A stretch of 64,000 nt of DNA from Sanguinoderma infundibulare (taxonomy: Eukaryota > Basidiomycota > Agaricomycetes > Polyporales > Polyporaceae), in contig JAVLRN010000017.1 in assembly GCA_032821775.1 (NCBI GenBank), positions 479,180-543,179 on the forward strand. Direction: 5' to 3'. The number at the start of each line of letters is the position of its first letter. The stretch's first letter is position 1. This document shows positions 1 through 11,289 of this stretch, one piece after another. The position numbers and the translations under genes are program-made. The notes beneath the pieces are model-generated. The model ran no database searches, was not told the DNA's origin, and saw nothing but the letters and a program-made list of their open reading frames with translations.

Positions 1-448
1 AACGCCAAAGCGGAAGCGTACCTCCGTTCCTTTCGGAATTGCAAACGCGCCCGGCCGTGAGCTTCCGAACTCTCCTTGCCCAAACTCCGGAAGGGACACC
101 ACAAAGGGCAACGGGTAGATGGCTACTGCAACCGAGACGGGTCAGCTACCAAGCGCCCACTCCGATCAGTAAACTCGCGTGGCATGGTTGATGGGGCCTC
201 CGGACACCGCTCTGGAATAGAACATACCTTCTTCTCCCGTTGTTCAACCCCTCAAGCTCTGGATCTGACTCGCGCCGCATTGTACAGCCCTTAAGTCCTG
301 CAACTCACAAGATGAAACATGCGAAACGGAACATTCAGCGCCGAGAGCGTAGATGGAGGACCGACGACCAGAACCGGGAGCCTAGGAGCCGTATGTTCTT
401 CTCTGTACGACTAACTCTCGCGATGCGGAAACTAACAATTTCCTCTAA

Positions 449-1204
449 TTGGAGAGCCTCGACATCCAATACACCATCGTCGGGCTCGCGACGAACGTGC
501 CCGTGGAGTTCATTTCCGCCGGGGGCTCGGACCCGAACGACTTCTTCCAGTCCATCCCGGACCTTGTCAGCTTCCTCCTCAAGCAGGACACCCCGCCCCC
601 GGTGCTCACGACGAGCTTTGGTGTGGATGAGCGCTGTTCCGCAGGAGGTCGCAGAGTGAGCGCGCTGTATGTCCCGCAGCCCGACTACCAGTCCGTCGCA
701 GCCGTCACCTACCTCAACATCACTGCCAACGCCTCCGACTCAGGCTCGCTTGCGGGCAGGTTCAACACCACCGGCCGCGCGTTCCCCGACGTTGCCATTC
801 AGGGTCGCGAGGTCGAGATCGTCGCGGCGGGCCAGCCCCTCCCGATCTTCGGGACGAGCGCGTCGAGCCCGATGTTCGCGAGCCTGGTCGCGCTCGTCAA
901 CGACCAACTGCTGAACGCAGGCAAGCCGCTGGGCTTCCTCAATTCGCTGCTATACGGCATGGCGGCGGAGGTGGGGGTGTTCAACGACATCACCATGAGG
1001 AGCAACGTCGAGTGCGGGACAGCGGGCTTCCCGGCGATGCCTGGTTGGGACGCGGTACGTGCCACAGTCTCGGTCGTTTGGTTCTGTGGAGAGGACGCGG
1101 TCAGCGGTGTTGACGGATGTGTGTCCAGATCACTGCTGGGCACGCCGGATTATGTCAAACTGCTCAGCGTGGCTATGGGGAGCAACCAATCCTCGACTCT
1201 TTAG
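449..1204 (+). pseudogene. Sedolisin (S53 serine-carboxyl peptidase) remnant
   Basis: The reading frame encodes the C-terminal half of a fungal tripeptidyl-peptidase/sedolisin, a secreted acid peptidase family. It contains the nucleophile motif GTSASSP (Ser codon 857-859), followed by a calcium-site-like FNDIT segment and a GWDA segment at about 1044-1055. A GTACGT donor at 1056 and a tccag acceptor near 1129 bound a likely intron. The downstream LLGTPDYVKLLS piece is shifted by two bases relative to the spliced frame. The pro-domain and N-terminal catalytic half are absent. The text also jumps from FGVDE straight to a GGR...PQPDYQS segment, so the middle of the catalytic domain is deleted. 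Family members are usually about 550-600 residues and only about 200 remain here. Family assignment is fairly secure; function is lost. Confidence 0.75.
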
Positions 1205-1900
1205 GATGAGAGAATCCGTGTCCCAGGCGGTGCTCCGTACGAGTACAAGTATCAGATGCGGGATGGGTACGATATCAAAGCAAGGACGGCCTGTCTCACG
1301 ACGCGCCATGCATCGCAAGCAGACGCAAACGTTGACGGAGCCCACGCCACGCCACCATTGCAGGCCGACGTCGCGGTTGCGGTAAGGCAGGTAGCCCGAT
1401 GCTCAGATGGTCAGAGCACAGAGGAACTCACAACCCGAAGACTCGGACCTCGGAGGGAAGAAAGAGGCGTGGATGCAGCTGCGGTCAATGTTGCTCGACC
1501 CCATCGGAGTACGTCCCCATCGCTACAGGCCGCAAATTCGTCCGACAAGGTGGGTGTCACTGGCGGTCAACATGTGCCTGCGGGCAGTATCCTTGTCCAG
1601 TTGCTCTTGCGGTTTTCCATATTTCCACCCGGGTTTGTAATGAGCCAGTGCTACTGGCCGTGGAGTCGTGGTGCGAACTGTCAACACCTCCACTGACACG
1701 CCACCTGCCGGACAGCGCCCTGGAGAGACGCTCCGGTCGCCGTCAAGTCCCGCATCGCGGTAAGTTATATGAATCAAAACTTAGTACTCGAGTCCTCTTC
1801 GTCTGGCTCACTGCTTTCCCCAGTATACCGTGTGTAGAGATGTCCCAGACGGCCAGTGTCCAATGTCCGGTTCCATCCCCTGCGTTCTACCCCCATATTC
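1205..1900. other. No recognisable gene
   Basis: Short open frames occur on both strands but none shows a domain, sustained codon bias or a convincing exon chain. The right edge leads into the 7TM-like pseudogene. Confidence 0.5.
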
Positions 1901-2108
1901 GATATCGACTTTGAAAACCCTTGGTCCTTCACTCAAGGACCAACTTGTAATGATGGTGCTCTCTAGCCTTCTGTTTGGTAAGTTCTCTTCCGAGGCTCGA
2001 GGACTTCATGTGAACGATCGGCTCACAAGCGTCACAGGGATATTAACACTATTATTCGCAATTGCCACACTGTATGTCAAAAACTTCCGGATTCTTTGGC
2101 GACTCAAG
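1901..2108 (+). pseudogene. 7TM-like membrane protein pseudogene, 5' part
   Basis: The piece encodes STLKTLGPSLKDQLVMMVLSS..FGK, then a GTAAGT intron, then an exon beginning GGATATTAACACTATT. A homologous exon chain lies on the minus strand at 43.7-45.4 kb, with the same exon-intron boundary after FGK. The reading stops at 2108, where a transposon end begins, and homology resumes at 15991 beyond the transposon. The family is a large basidiomycete group of predicted multi-span membrane proteins with no established function. No intact start or full exon chain is visible. Confidence 0.65.
2102..2108. repeat. Target site duplication, left copy
   Basis: The sequence ACTCAAG lies directly outside the left inverted repeat and recurs at 15984-15990 directly outside the right one. 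Confidence 0.75.
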
Positions 2109-2133
2109 CCCAGTCAAAATCGACAAACGCTCC
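2109..2133 (+). repeat. Terminal inverted repeat, left
   Basis: The first 18 bases are identical to the reverse complement of 15966-15983. Over 25 bases only positions 19 and 23 differ, both as transitions. Confidence 0.8.
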
Positions 2134-2139
2134 AGCGTG

Positions 2140-2600
2140 CCGGACCGTGCCCGGTCGTGCTCGGTCGTGCTCGGTCGTAGGCATTGGCGCCTGGCATTTT
2201 CACGATGGGGCACGATGGGGCACGCTGGGGCACGCTATTTAATACTATTAGGGTCGCAAATCGTGCCCAGTAGTTTCGTCAGGTTTGTGATCATACAGTG
2301 GCTAATAATACATATTTGTCTGTCGTCCGACATCGTCTCCTGTCGTGCTCAGCAACGCCCCCTTCTGCTCTCCGCCAATCCTACCCGACGTCACCCAACA
2401 CGACCGTGCACGATGGTGCACGATGGTGCACGATCACGCCCCCCCTCGCCAATCCTACCCCACGTTCCCGGACACGACCACGCATGATGGTGCACGATCG
2501 CGCGCCCTCTCCTGCACCCCCTCGCCAATCCTACCCGATGTTCCCGGACACGACCGCACACGACTGCGCACGATGGGGCATGACTGCATGCCCCCTCGCG
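2140..2600. repeat. Left subterminal repeats of the transposon
   Basis: Several short arrays with a 10-bp period are visible: CGGTCGTGCT repeated at 2152-2180, CACGATGGGG repeated at 2200-2236, and GCACGATGGT repeated at 2408-2440. Further single CACGA motifs run to about 2580. The shared core CACGAY, in both orientations, resembles the subterminal transposase-binding repeats of CACTA-like elements. Confidence 0.6.
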
Positions 2601-2862
2601 CGTCCCCTCACGGCATCCGGTGCCTATCCGGCCTTGCGACGTCCCTTGGGGCCCATGGCGGCCTTGTTCTGCTGTTCATATTTCTAGGAGGTCCAAATTA
2701 GCTGTCAAATAGATACTCAAAAAAAACATGACTTGCCGCCCTTGTCTCGGCATCAAGACTCTTCCATGCCAACTCGAACTCCTCCCTCGGGGCCTTTTTC
2801 GGAAGTGAGTGTTCTAAGATGTAGTCCTTGAGGTATAAATTCCTCGAGGGCTGTTAGTGTGA

Positions 2863-5800
2863 TCACGGACGCGGAGGATAAGTTACTAACCTTGCAGAGT
2901 TGCTCGTCGTGTTATAGCGGACGAATTTCTGGGGCACGCCAGCGGGTTTCTGAGCCGGAGTGGTGGATGTCGAGCCGGAGTGCGTGTTGTTCAAAGATGG
3001 GGCGGAAGCCCCACCAGATGGCATAGTGCTGGAGGACGCCTCGGCTGTCGCTTCATCTTGACGCGCCGGCCGAGGCTGCTGCAAGACAACATTTGCCCTT
3101 GGGCACAGTTAGCTACTGCATAGGAGAGATGCGAGCGACGTACAAAGGGTTGGTGCGGCGCCGAGGCCTCAAAACAGGCTTATCCACAGTTGCTGACATT
3201 GATATAAGTGACTCCGCTGCAGAGAGAGCTGGAGTCACATCCGAGAGCAGAGCGTCTGCTGGCTGCGCCAAGGGGTGCGCCAACAAGAGAGAGGCTGAGC
3301 TCTCCTGTCGATTCTCTGCGCCCGGAGATAGAGCCTGTGGCTGCAGAATGTCAGGGGAACTGTGTTAGTTTGAACACTCCACTGGCGCAAGGCCCGTCAG
3401 GCAAAGCTCGCGAGCATTGAGGCTCATGTACTTGGAGTACGAGACTCCGGTCTGGAGCGTGGTCATGATATGGTCGACGCTCTCCTCAAAAGAGGCCAAC
3501 GAACGACAACTAGAACTGGCGACTCACTAGGTGCTCTGCGCTGCTCCCAGCAAGCGTCGTCATCGTCATCAGCCGCGGTGGCAGCTCCAAAGTATCTGGG
3601 CAGCTCTCGGGGGGAGCATGGGAGTCCAGAGACAGGTCTTGAGGCTGAAAAATGTCAGGAGGCGGCGCGACGAAGCTGTCAAATAACATCAGCGTGCAAC
3701 TCACTGCACTGCTCCCGGCGGGTGTCGTCATCGTCGTCGGCCGTGGTGGCAGCTCCAAAGTATCTGGGCAGCTCTCGGGGGGAGCATGGGAGTCCAGAGA
3801 CAGGTCTTGAGGCTAAAAAATGTCAGGAGGCAGCACGACGAAGCCGTCAAATAACATCAGCGCACAACTCACTGCGTGCGTTTGAGGGAGTGCGCTCGTG
3901 GATGGTTCCGGTGCCGGCGTTGCTGGAGCTATCGTCGGGGGAATCACAGTGTCTGGGAGTGTCGCTTGAGGCTGTTGGAACTGGGGTGTAGGCGGAGGCA
4001 GAGAAGAGGATAACAGGGGCGGTGGCGGCTGGTTATGTACATCCTGCGCTAATTGAGCTCCAATTGGTCGGGGAAGCTGCAGCGATGCGGGGCCAGAAGG
4101 CAGATGGCCGCTCGGGTGGGATGTCTGATTTGAAATGATCTGGAGGGTTGGGCGCGGTGTGAACAATTTATACAACTTGAGCGACTCACCGCAACCAAAT
4201 TGGACATCTCGTCGACCAATGGGGCAGTCGTAGATGAGCGTGTCGAGTTGGACATGCTCCGACGGGCATGCTTTTCAACATGGTCCGCCAGCACAGTTCA
4301 CGCACGTCGCTTGCCGTTGGCATTGGGTGTTGGGTCCATGTCGTTATCTGCATGTAACTTGGCCAGCAATGGTGCCACATTGTCACCTTGCACCCAATTT
4401 GAGTAGTAAGACGTGGCGAGGGCTTTCACTTTCCAGAAAGCGACACCCTGTGCAAGCCACGGAAATTGCTTACACATCGCCTTGCGATGATACATGATTG
4501 CCAGCTCCCCCGCGCTACCCCAGCGAAGCGGTGCGATACCCTCTCTGAGCAGGCTCCCAAACATGACCCTCTGAGCTGCCAAGACGGCCGTATGCTCTGT
4601 AGTTGAAATTAGTTCCCCGTCCTCGTGCTCCATATACGTCCAAATCTTCGTCGTGCTGATGCGCTTTTCGATCGCGCGGGATTTGTGAGCGGCCGCCCAC
4701 TCATCCGCATCCCACCATCTAATGCCTTCAGCCCGAGGGGGAGGCGTGAGGTACGTGTCAGAGACAGACGGTATGACTGTCGGACTGGCTGGAGCAGTTG
4801 GGGCTGGACGTGACAACGTCGCAGTGAGCATATGGTTCAGAAACTGTATCTGCTGCCTGAGATAATATGTTAGTATATGAGTGCATTGAACACCCGTGCG
4901 GAAGACTGATAGACGTTTATGAGAGGACACCATCGTCCTGGAATCAACTTCCTGCTGCATGCCCCGCCTCTGCCATGAACATTTGAACACACCCCAGCAT
5001 TTGCAAAGGCTCCACGGCTCCCACATTAGCTTCGAATCTGGGAGAATGGGTCCACTGACGTGTAACGTTACACGGAAAATGGGTGATGGCCTCCCGACAC
5101 TTGCAGTTGGCCTATGTTGGACATGCCAGGATCGAAAGACCACCACCAAAGCAGCCACGCACCCACGAGCACACGGAAAAGCCTCCCATACAGAAGAGAC
5201 GATCTCTGGAATTCGGCAGTGGAAACAGCACAGGGGAGCACTCCCACTCCCTGCCAGAGAGCATCAAGCATCGAAGTGACCCGTCGAACGTCTTGAGTTA
5301 GACGTGCGCATGTGGCAGGGGTTTGTGGCCGCTGCACGCTCGGGCAGCAGACCATATCAGAGGCCGACAGCGCGTGGCGGCCATCATCGCTGTTCGAAAG
5401 GTGTGAAGGGAAAGCGAAAGGTGAGACGCGCTGTGGGGAGAGATGCCAAGGCCGCAGCGGGTGATATGGGACGCGATTAAGAGGGAGAGGGACTTACAGA
5501 AGACGGTCTCATTCCTGGCTGCCGCAATTCACCTCACTCTCCAATGCGGCGATACGCAATGCGTCCTGCTGGTTTTGGATACGATACTTGTTTGCTTGGG
5601 CTCGAATTGCTTGAATTTCTTGGCATGCTTGGATGTATGTAGCGTTCTTGAGATGTATAAGAGTGTCGTGAGAAGCGTGTTGGATGTGGCGGTTGAGAGA
5701 AGCTGATGACTGTGAGTGACGGCGATAAGCTTCTACGGCAATGACGACTGCTTCCGGGATTTTAACTTACTGAAATCTCAGGAGCAGTCGTCATTGCCAG

Positions 5801-6170
5801 GTCCAAAGGGTGTGAGTGAAGTGCCGGAGAGTTGCGGGTCATGCTGGATGTGCCGGACGAGGCAGGGGGCTGAGTTGACATTTTGTAATGGAACGGGGTG
5901 CTGAGAATTCCACCATCATCCTAATACCATTGAGAGAAGATGCTCTCCAAGGTACGGGAGATATAAGAAACATACCAGAGGTGAACGGAACATTCCCCTG
6001 CCCAGCTCGGGCGACTCACTCTCCTCATTGAAAGGTTCGGGCATTGACCTTGTACTCACATTTTGAAATGACAAATTGTCCACCAGGTTTGGATCGAAAT
6101 CGAGAGAAGCAGTGGGTTCACTTGAGGGTCGAGAGAGCATCGAAACCGAATGCCAGGAGCCGAGAGAAGC
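2863..6170 (-). CDS. Multi-exon gene of unknown function in the transposon (accessory gene A)
   Basis: A chain of coding segments lies on the minus strand. They are an N-terminal exon near 6170-5990, exons at about 5881-5770 and 5720-5500 (the latter a helical segment rich in Gln and Ala), a conserved-looking exon at 4860-4298 rich in Trp and Tyr, Pro/Ser/Thr-rich exons between 4175 and 3500, and a short end near 2863-3084. Typical donors (GTAAGT, GTATGT, GTGAGT) and CAG acceptors separate them. I do not recognise a domain. The Trp-rich segment (WWDADEW, then FWKVKALA) recalls uncharacterised proteins linked to basidiomycete transposons. It faces gene B across a 300-600 bp shared upstream region. 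Exon joins are approximate and the true start is uncertain. Confidence 0.45.
3541..3876 (-). repeat. Tandem duplication of an intron-exon unit (2 x 168 bp)
   Basis: Bases 3541-3708 and 3709-3876 are near-identical. Each unit on the minus strand holds an intron (GTGAGT ... TTTGACAG) and a Pro-rich exon containing PPDIFQPQDLSLDSHAPP, so the duplication adds one exon in gene A. Confidence 0.75.
5737..5798. repeat. 16-bp inverted repeat (hairpin)
   Basis: GGCAATGACGACTGCT at 5737-5752 pairs perfectly with 5783-5798, leaving a loop of 30 bases. It covers an exon/intron boundary of gene A. Confidence 0.7.
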
Positions 6171-6478
6171 CATAGATTCAGAAACCAGAAAGCTGCAGAG
6201 CACACCCGCAGTTAAGTTAAAAGAGAGAGCACATAAAGAGAATGTCGTTGGAATCGATTAAACAGAGAGGAGAGTAGAGGAGGAGAACGAGCATATCAAG
6301 GTGGGTGTATGCGTCCAAGGAGGGCAATGTCGATCGCGCCAATCCGCCACAACCCTAACCTTATCCTGATCGGCAGACTACCTTCCCTTGCTGCCGCGAC
6401 ACACCTTGCTGCCTCCTCCCAACCACACAGTCTTCCTAGCTTTCCCAACTCTACTCTGGCGCACTCGGAAATGAATCT

Positions 6479-7990
6479 ATGGACCAGGAGTCTATGTCAC
6501 CGATGCAAAGGGACCCGGAGGGTCAGCTCGAACTGTTTTCGCAGTATGTATCCACTTTTCTCTGCCCGGCGAATGGTTTGCTAACTCTATCATAGATTCA
6601 TTGCTCGTGATGGTTCGAACATCTTACTCTGGGCAAGCGATGCTGGCCCTATCTCGGAAAGCGATAGGAACGACGACAACACTGTTTGCCTCGCGGTTGC
6701 AGACAAGTCCCTTCGCCTCGCTCAGTGTGCGGCACAAGTGGCCTGGGGCCTGCGCGAACACATACACGCCTACGACGACCACAACACAGACTTTGACGGC
6801 ATCCAACGGGATCTTCAACATGCGTTCTCTCAAGTTCAAGACGCTATTAGGGTGGGAACTGCTAACAATGTGTAGGTGCATTCAAACTTCAATCTCGTCC
6901 GGCTGCACGCCCAACATGATGACCTTGTCCAATCTGCCTGGCTTGCATCCATCCTTGAGTTCGACACCGACACCCCATGTAGCTCCTCTGTCAGGCCCCA
7001 TCGTACTCCCGTGCAATGCGACCCAGGCATCAACCAGCTCGTTCCTGTCGATGAACGTATGATCGTCGGCGTGGAGTGCATTGAAGTCGCCTGCGATGAT
7101 GCTGCTGCTGCATCCGGGCTCGCGCAGGAGGCCAGCCAGGATGCGCATCTGAAGCGCAGACGCTGTTGAGCATCATCTTGAAACTGCCCTCGCCCTTGCC
7201 CTCACTCTTGCTCTCGCCCTCCTCCCCCGCGAGCAGCGGAGAGCTGAAACGCTTGCTGGTGAGCAACGTCATCATCGCAAATGGTATGCCCTTGAAAGGC
7301 GCATCGTCCTCAGCGTCAGTCATTAGGAAGCTCGAGCGCACTCCGGGATGGCTGAGGACAGATTCCCAGGTGCTGGACGGAAACTTGGGTCCTTTGAGGA
7401 CGTGGTCGAGGATGAGCTCGGCGCGTTCGCCGCGCCTATGCATAGAGGCCTGGATGTTCCAAGATGTGAGTGTCCCTCGCTGAAGCTCTTCTATTTGCAG
7501 CGACGTTACTCTGGTGGACGACCCACCTGATGATGGTTCTCCGTGGATCTCTCCCGCTCAAATCGTCCCCGACGGCTCCCGGCACCCTGATCACATCTGC
7601 GAGGCATTTCTTGGGTCGTCTTTGGATGCTGTGTACGATGCTATGGCCGAGCGGCTTGTCGACTCTCTTGCGGAGCGGGTGGTCGATGGCCTGACTGAGC
7701 GGCTTGCGGATACCCTGGAGAAGCATCTTGTAGCGAAACTGTCAGTGCGTCTGGGTGACCAACTGGCCGAAACGATCATTCTCGCACTGGGCGACAAGCT
7801 TCGAGAGGCGCTCCAGGTGCAAACACCGCGCTCTGGCATGGCGGGATCGTCTCGCGCGGCAGTTCAATCGACTGCGGGCGGTCCGCTCGACGACCCGATG
7901 ACCATGTCGTCTGGCTTCACGAAGCGCGACAGGACCCAATATCTCCACACACCTGGAGAGCTCAAACGTCGTCGTACCGGCACGAACTAA
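6479..7990 (+). CDS. Unknown protein of the transposon (accessory gene B)
   Basis: Three exons join in frame to 276 codons plus stop: 6479-6543, 6596-6871 and 7501-7990. The introns are GTATGT...CATAG (52 nt) and GTAGGT...TTGCAG (629 nt). The N-terminal part is a mixed Ser/Asp/Gln region. The third exon holds a long heptad-like helix of repeated (A/T)ERLVD-type units (about 7640-7810) that looks like a coiled coil, followed by a disordered tail with a basic KRRRTG end. No enzyme motif is seen. It is transcribed away from gene A. The second intron is long for a fungus and contains an antisense nuclease fragment. Alternatively the last exon is a separate gene. Role unknown; a DNA-binding or oligomerising accessory protein is only a guess. 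Confidence 0.5.
6882..7443 (-). pseudogene. EEP-family nuclease/phosphatase fragment (TDP2-like)
   Basis: On the minus strand two frames encode a Leu/Ser-rich segment ending in a SHPG..SSFLMTDAEDD motif and, after a short gap, IIAGDFNALHADDHTFIDRN ... DAW ... GPGRLDK-like text. The GDFN motif and the later RLDK are hallmarks of endonuclease/exonuclease/phosphatase proteins such as tyrosyl-DNA phosphodiesterase 2. The N-terminal catalytic region (the Glu-containing QEV motif) and the C-terminal His motif are missing, and a frame change separates the two parts. It lies antisense inside the long second intron of gene B, consistent with capture by the transposon. Confidence 0.6.
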
Positions 7991-8700
7991 GGTGCGAGTC
8001 CCTGCTGTTTTCATCGCTACCACGGCCTTACATGGAGTAAATGGAGGGGGAGAGGGAGAAGACGGAATGCCGGCTGTGTGAGAGAGTACGGAACGAAGCC
8101 AGTCAGCCCAGCACGTAGTCGAGACGGAGAGGGACGAGGCAGAGACAGGCAGCTGTGCGCATACTAAAGCACAGAGAAATATGTTACAAGATAAGAGCAA
8201 TGCAGTCCAATAATTATGCCGTCACCGCCGTAGACCCCCGCGCCTTGCCTCCCTCCCTCTAGAGTTGCAACTATGACGATGAGTGCATTGCCCACACTGT
8301 CGAAGGGCCTCATAACAACTCCAGTGTGGACTGTGGTGTGTGTCGCAGCTGAGTCGAGTCTCCGATAGAAAAGTCGAGTGCAGCGGCGCACACAGGCAAG
8401 TCGGTGGTGGCGGTGCAGTTGGGCGGGGGGCAGAGAGGGGCAGGGGAGCATAAGTTGGATTGTTATTGAATGCGGAGGACAGATGGTGGCGATATAGCTG
8501 GCTGGCACGATGGTGGGGTGTAAACGAATCCATGGGAATAGTTTTGGAAGGCCTACGGTATGTGACATGAGCGGAACGGGACGAAACGTATGAGGTACGG
8601 TGATGGGCACTACGTACGAGAGACCCTCGCTGACGCCGCTAACACAGGTATGCACTCGAACGTAACCCGTATGGGGCATCCAGAATTCTAGTACAATCCA
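7991..8700. other. No recognisable gene
   Basis: Open frames on the minus strand are rich in His, Pro and Ser and show no domain. Nothing else was seen. Confidence 0.4.
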
Positions 8701-8775
8701 GAACCTAGTTCATCGAGTGTCCAACGGGAACCAAAGAGGAGGACTCCTGACGGTGTCGCATGCACGGCATCCACA

Positions 8776-9957
8776 TCACCTGCGTGAACGGGTCACCCTC
8801 ACCCGCGAGTTCTCGAACTGCTCCTTCCGCCGGCGATAGTCCTCGCGGTTCATATGCGGCAGGAAGTACTCCCCGCCCCCGCCGCCCCCAGACACGCTGC
8901 CGGGCCGGAACAAATGCGCCGTGACGGTGAAGAGCTCGCCGATGGCGTCGAGCTGGCAAAACAACGCCATCAGCACCTCGGGGCGATGCGCTGCGCTCAC
9001 GGGCTGCGGACCTGCCAGAGCCCATCAGACACTTGAGCGAGACGACGCGCCCTCCTTCAGGTCCAGGAACTTCTGCCGAAGCGCCTCGTTCACTGTTTCC
9101 GGATCCGTTTGTCATCAGCCATACAGCAGATCGACCGCACGAACGCTGGGAAGACGGGCACTTACGCGGCTCAAGAAACACCTTGTTGTTGACGAGGATG
9201 ACGTCGGCAGTCTTGACCAGCTTGTCCGCCGTCTTGCTCTTGAGCATGTCGCCCTCCTCGAGCTCGACCTCGTCCATACGCACGCCCCACATTCGGCACC
9301 TTGCCCGGAACTGCTCGAGCTGGTTCCGCGCGATCTTCGCTGGCTCTGGCATGATCTCGATCCCACAGCTCCTGCAGCCTGTCTCCAAGCTCGCCTGGAG
9401 GACGACGTTGCCCATGCCCGAACCGAGGTCAAGGAAGAGCGACTCCTCGGTGAGGCCCGTCATCTGGATTAGGTCTGAGACGAAGGTTGATCTGAGCTCG
9501 CCATAGACTTCGGACGAGAACGCCTCGTAGTGCCTGAGGTTGTCGATGTGCGGCCCAACTGCACGTTGGTATGTCTCCTCCACGATGCGGTGCACGACCT
9601 CTTTGGGAATACATGTCCACGACCTGACCGTGGAACGCAGCCGGTTGGACCGGGGCCGTTTGAATAGGTCCGGGTGAAGGGGAGGGTATTTGAGGAGGGA
9701 CAGGAGCGCGTCGATGGCGCTCATGACCTTGACCAACAATGGCCCGTCTTCAGTCTTGATGGCACGTCGCAAGAGACGAAGGTAGTCCACGCTCGGTGGG
9801 GAGTCGGGCGACTCCTTCCTCGCATAGCAAGACAAGGCACGGATGGAGGAAAGGGAGGAAGCGGGTGATATGGATAAGGCCGAAATTGACGAGAACGAGC
9901 CCTCGGGAACCTGGTACAAGCCTGGGTAAACGTCATTGGGCTGGGGCTGATAGAAGA
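8776..9957 (-). pseudogene. Dot1-type histone H3-K79 methyltransferase, probably degraded
   Basis: The minus strand encodes the Dot1 fold in order: an IVEETYQRAVGPHI helix, YEAFSSEVYGEL, the SAM-binding FLDLGSGMGNVVLQA motif, the acidic ELEEGDML loop, DVILVNNKVF, then, after an intron starting GTAAGT near 9163, NEALRQKFLDLKEG, and a C-terminal FRPGSVS...EYFLPHMNREDY. Dot1 methylates Lys79 in the nucleosome core and needs this motif set. A one-base frame change falls between LKEG and VVSLK, and the following exon joins are poor, so an active product is doubtful. The N-terminal extension is short. It lies inside the transposon, so it is either a captured copy or a host gene engulfed by the element. 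Confidence 0.7.
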
Positions 9958-10097
9958 CCGATCGTGATCAGCAGTCTGTCCTCACCGCAGCACGTCGACA
10001 ACGCGCGAACTCACCTGGAGAGTGCTGTCAAAAGTGGAAGGTGTTTGATACGATGGCACGAAGAGTTGGTCGTTACAAGGTGTGTACTCGAATGTCG

Positions 10098-10700
10098 TCA
10101 GTGGTGCGGACTCCGTGGGCAGCGGGATATTGGGCATGGGTGCTGGAGACCGCCCGCTAATTCTCGGGATGCGCGTTGGCGAGGTGGGTCACGAAGGCAT
10201 CCAGACCGAGGGCAACGAAATGGCCTGGAATGCTGTCGCTGGCAGTGGTGTTGGCGCGGAGGCGGCGCCACGTCTGTGACTGTGGCCATGGGTCGGAACG
10301 TAGTTGTGCGAGATGCTGCGCGAGGTGGGGGACGTCGAGACGGGGAGGAGGAACGAGAAGCTCTCCGCACCCGTGTCGTCGCCGCCATTGCGTGAAAGTT
10401 GCGAGATGGGTAGAAAGAAGAAGGGGGAAACACATGGCATGCGCATGGGAGGGTGCGAAGACTGTCCGCGTGCAGTACATGATGCAATCGGTGCGGGGGC
10501 CACTGGGCAGCCAAGTGGAACCCCACTACCTCCTGCAAGCACGTACACAAACACACTTCCGGCTGAAGCAACTCCAAGCACATTGAGGTCCCCAAGAAGG
10601 AGGTAGGTGTAGCTGGCAAAAGAGATATACGACGTGGAATGCTTACATATGACTCGGACATGATTGCCGCTGGGTAGTCCGGCAACTGGTATCAAGTACC
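10098..10700 (-). other. Unresolved Ser/Arg-rich low-complexity region
   Basis: All three minus-strand frames are open for long stretches with Ser, Arg, Pro and His bias. It could be the disordered N-terminus of the neighbouring Dot1-like gene, but I cannot choose a frame or splice sites. Confidence 0.25.
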
Positions 10701-10705
10701 GTCCA

Positions 10706-11280
10706 TTGCAGCTCACGATCTAAACGACTCCTACGGGTCCACGGACAAGTCCAATAGCTACAGGTCGAGCAACAACAGCTATGGTTCCAGCAACCGCCGC
10801 GACAACGATAACGAGAGTGACAACACTTACAGCTCCAACAACGGCGATGACAGCTACGGCTGGTCGAACAAGTCGGACACCCACGGTTCGAGCAACTGTG
10901 ACCAGTCATACGGCTCGAGCAGCCGTGACGATTCCTACGACTCCTTGAACGGCTCGGACAGCTACGGCTCCTCCAACCGTAACACCTCGTCCGACTCGTA
11001 CGGTTCGAACTCGAACTCGTCCGACTGGCTCCAGAAGGGCGTCGAGTTCGCCTCCCAGAAGGCCGGTTACAACCTGGTGCATCTGGACCACGCCCTTCCC
11101 TGTCCTGAGCTAACCGTCCAGCTTGTCCTCCAGGACGAGTCCACTGATAGTGGTGATGGGAGAGTCGGAGTGGGAGTGAGAAACATGCCTCCCTCATCCT
11201 CCTCCCCGCACACTCACAGACGATTCAGGCCCGACACGACAGAACGACTGACTCGGGATCAGGAAACACCTCCGCCATAA
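10706..11280 (+). pseudogene. Ser/Tyr/Gly/Asn-repeat protein fragment
   Basis: An open frame beginning after a TTGCAG acceptor-like site encodes repeats of the DSYGSSN type (about 10725-11020), then SDWLQKGVEFASQKAGYN. Small, possibly stress-related fungal proteins share this end, but no function is established. There is no start codon upstream in frame, and the end runs into unrelated sequence, so it looks like an exon cut out of a larger gene. Confidence 0.5.
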
Positions 11281-11289
11281 ACGGACGAT

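Noticed and set aside
8164..8679. 171-codon His/Pro/Ser-rich frame on the minus strand
   Set aside because: Low complexity, overlapping open frames and no homologous pattern.
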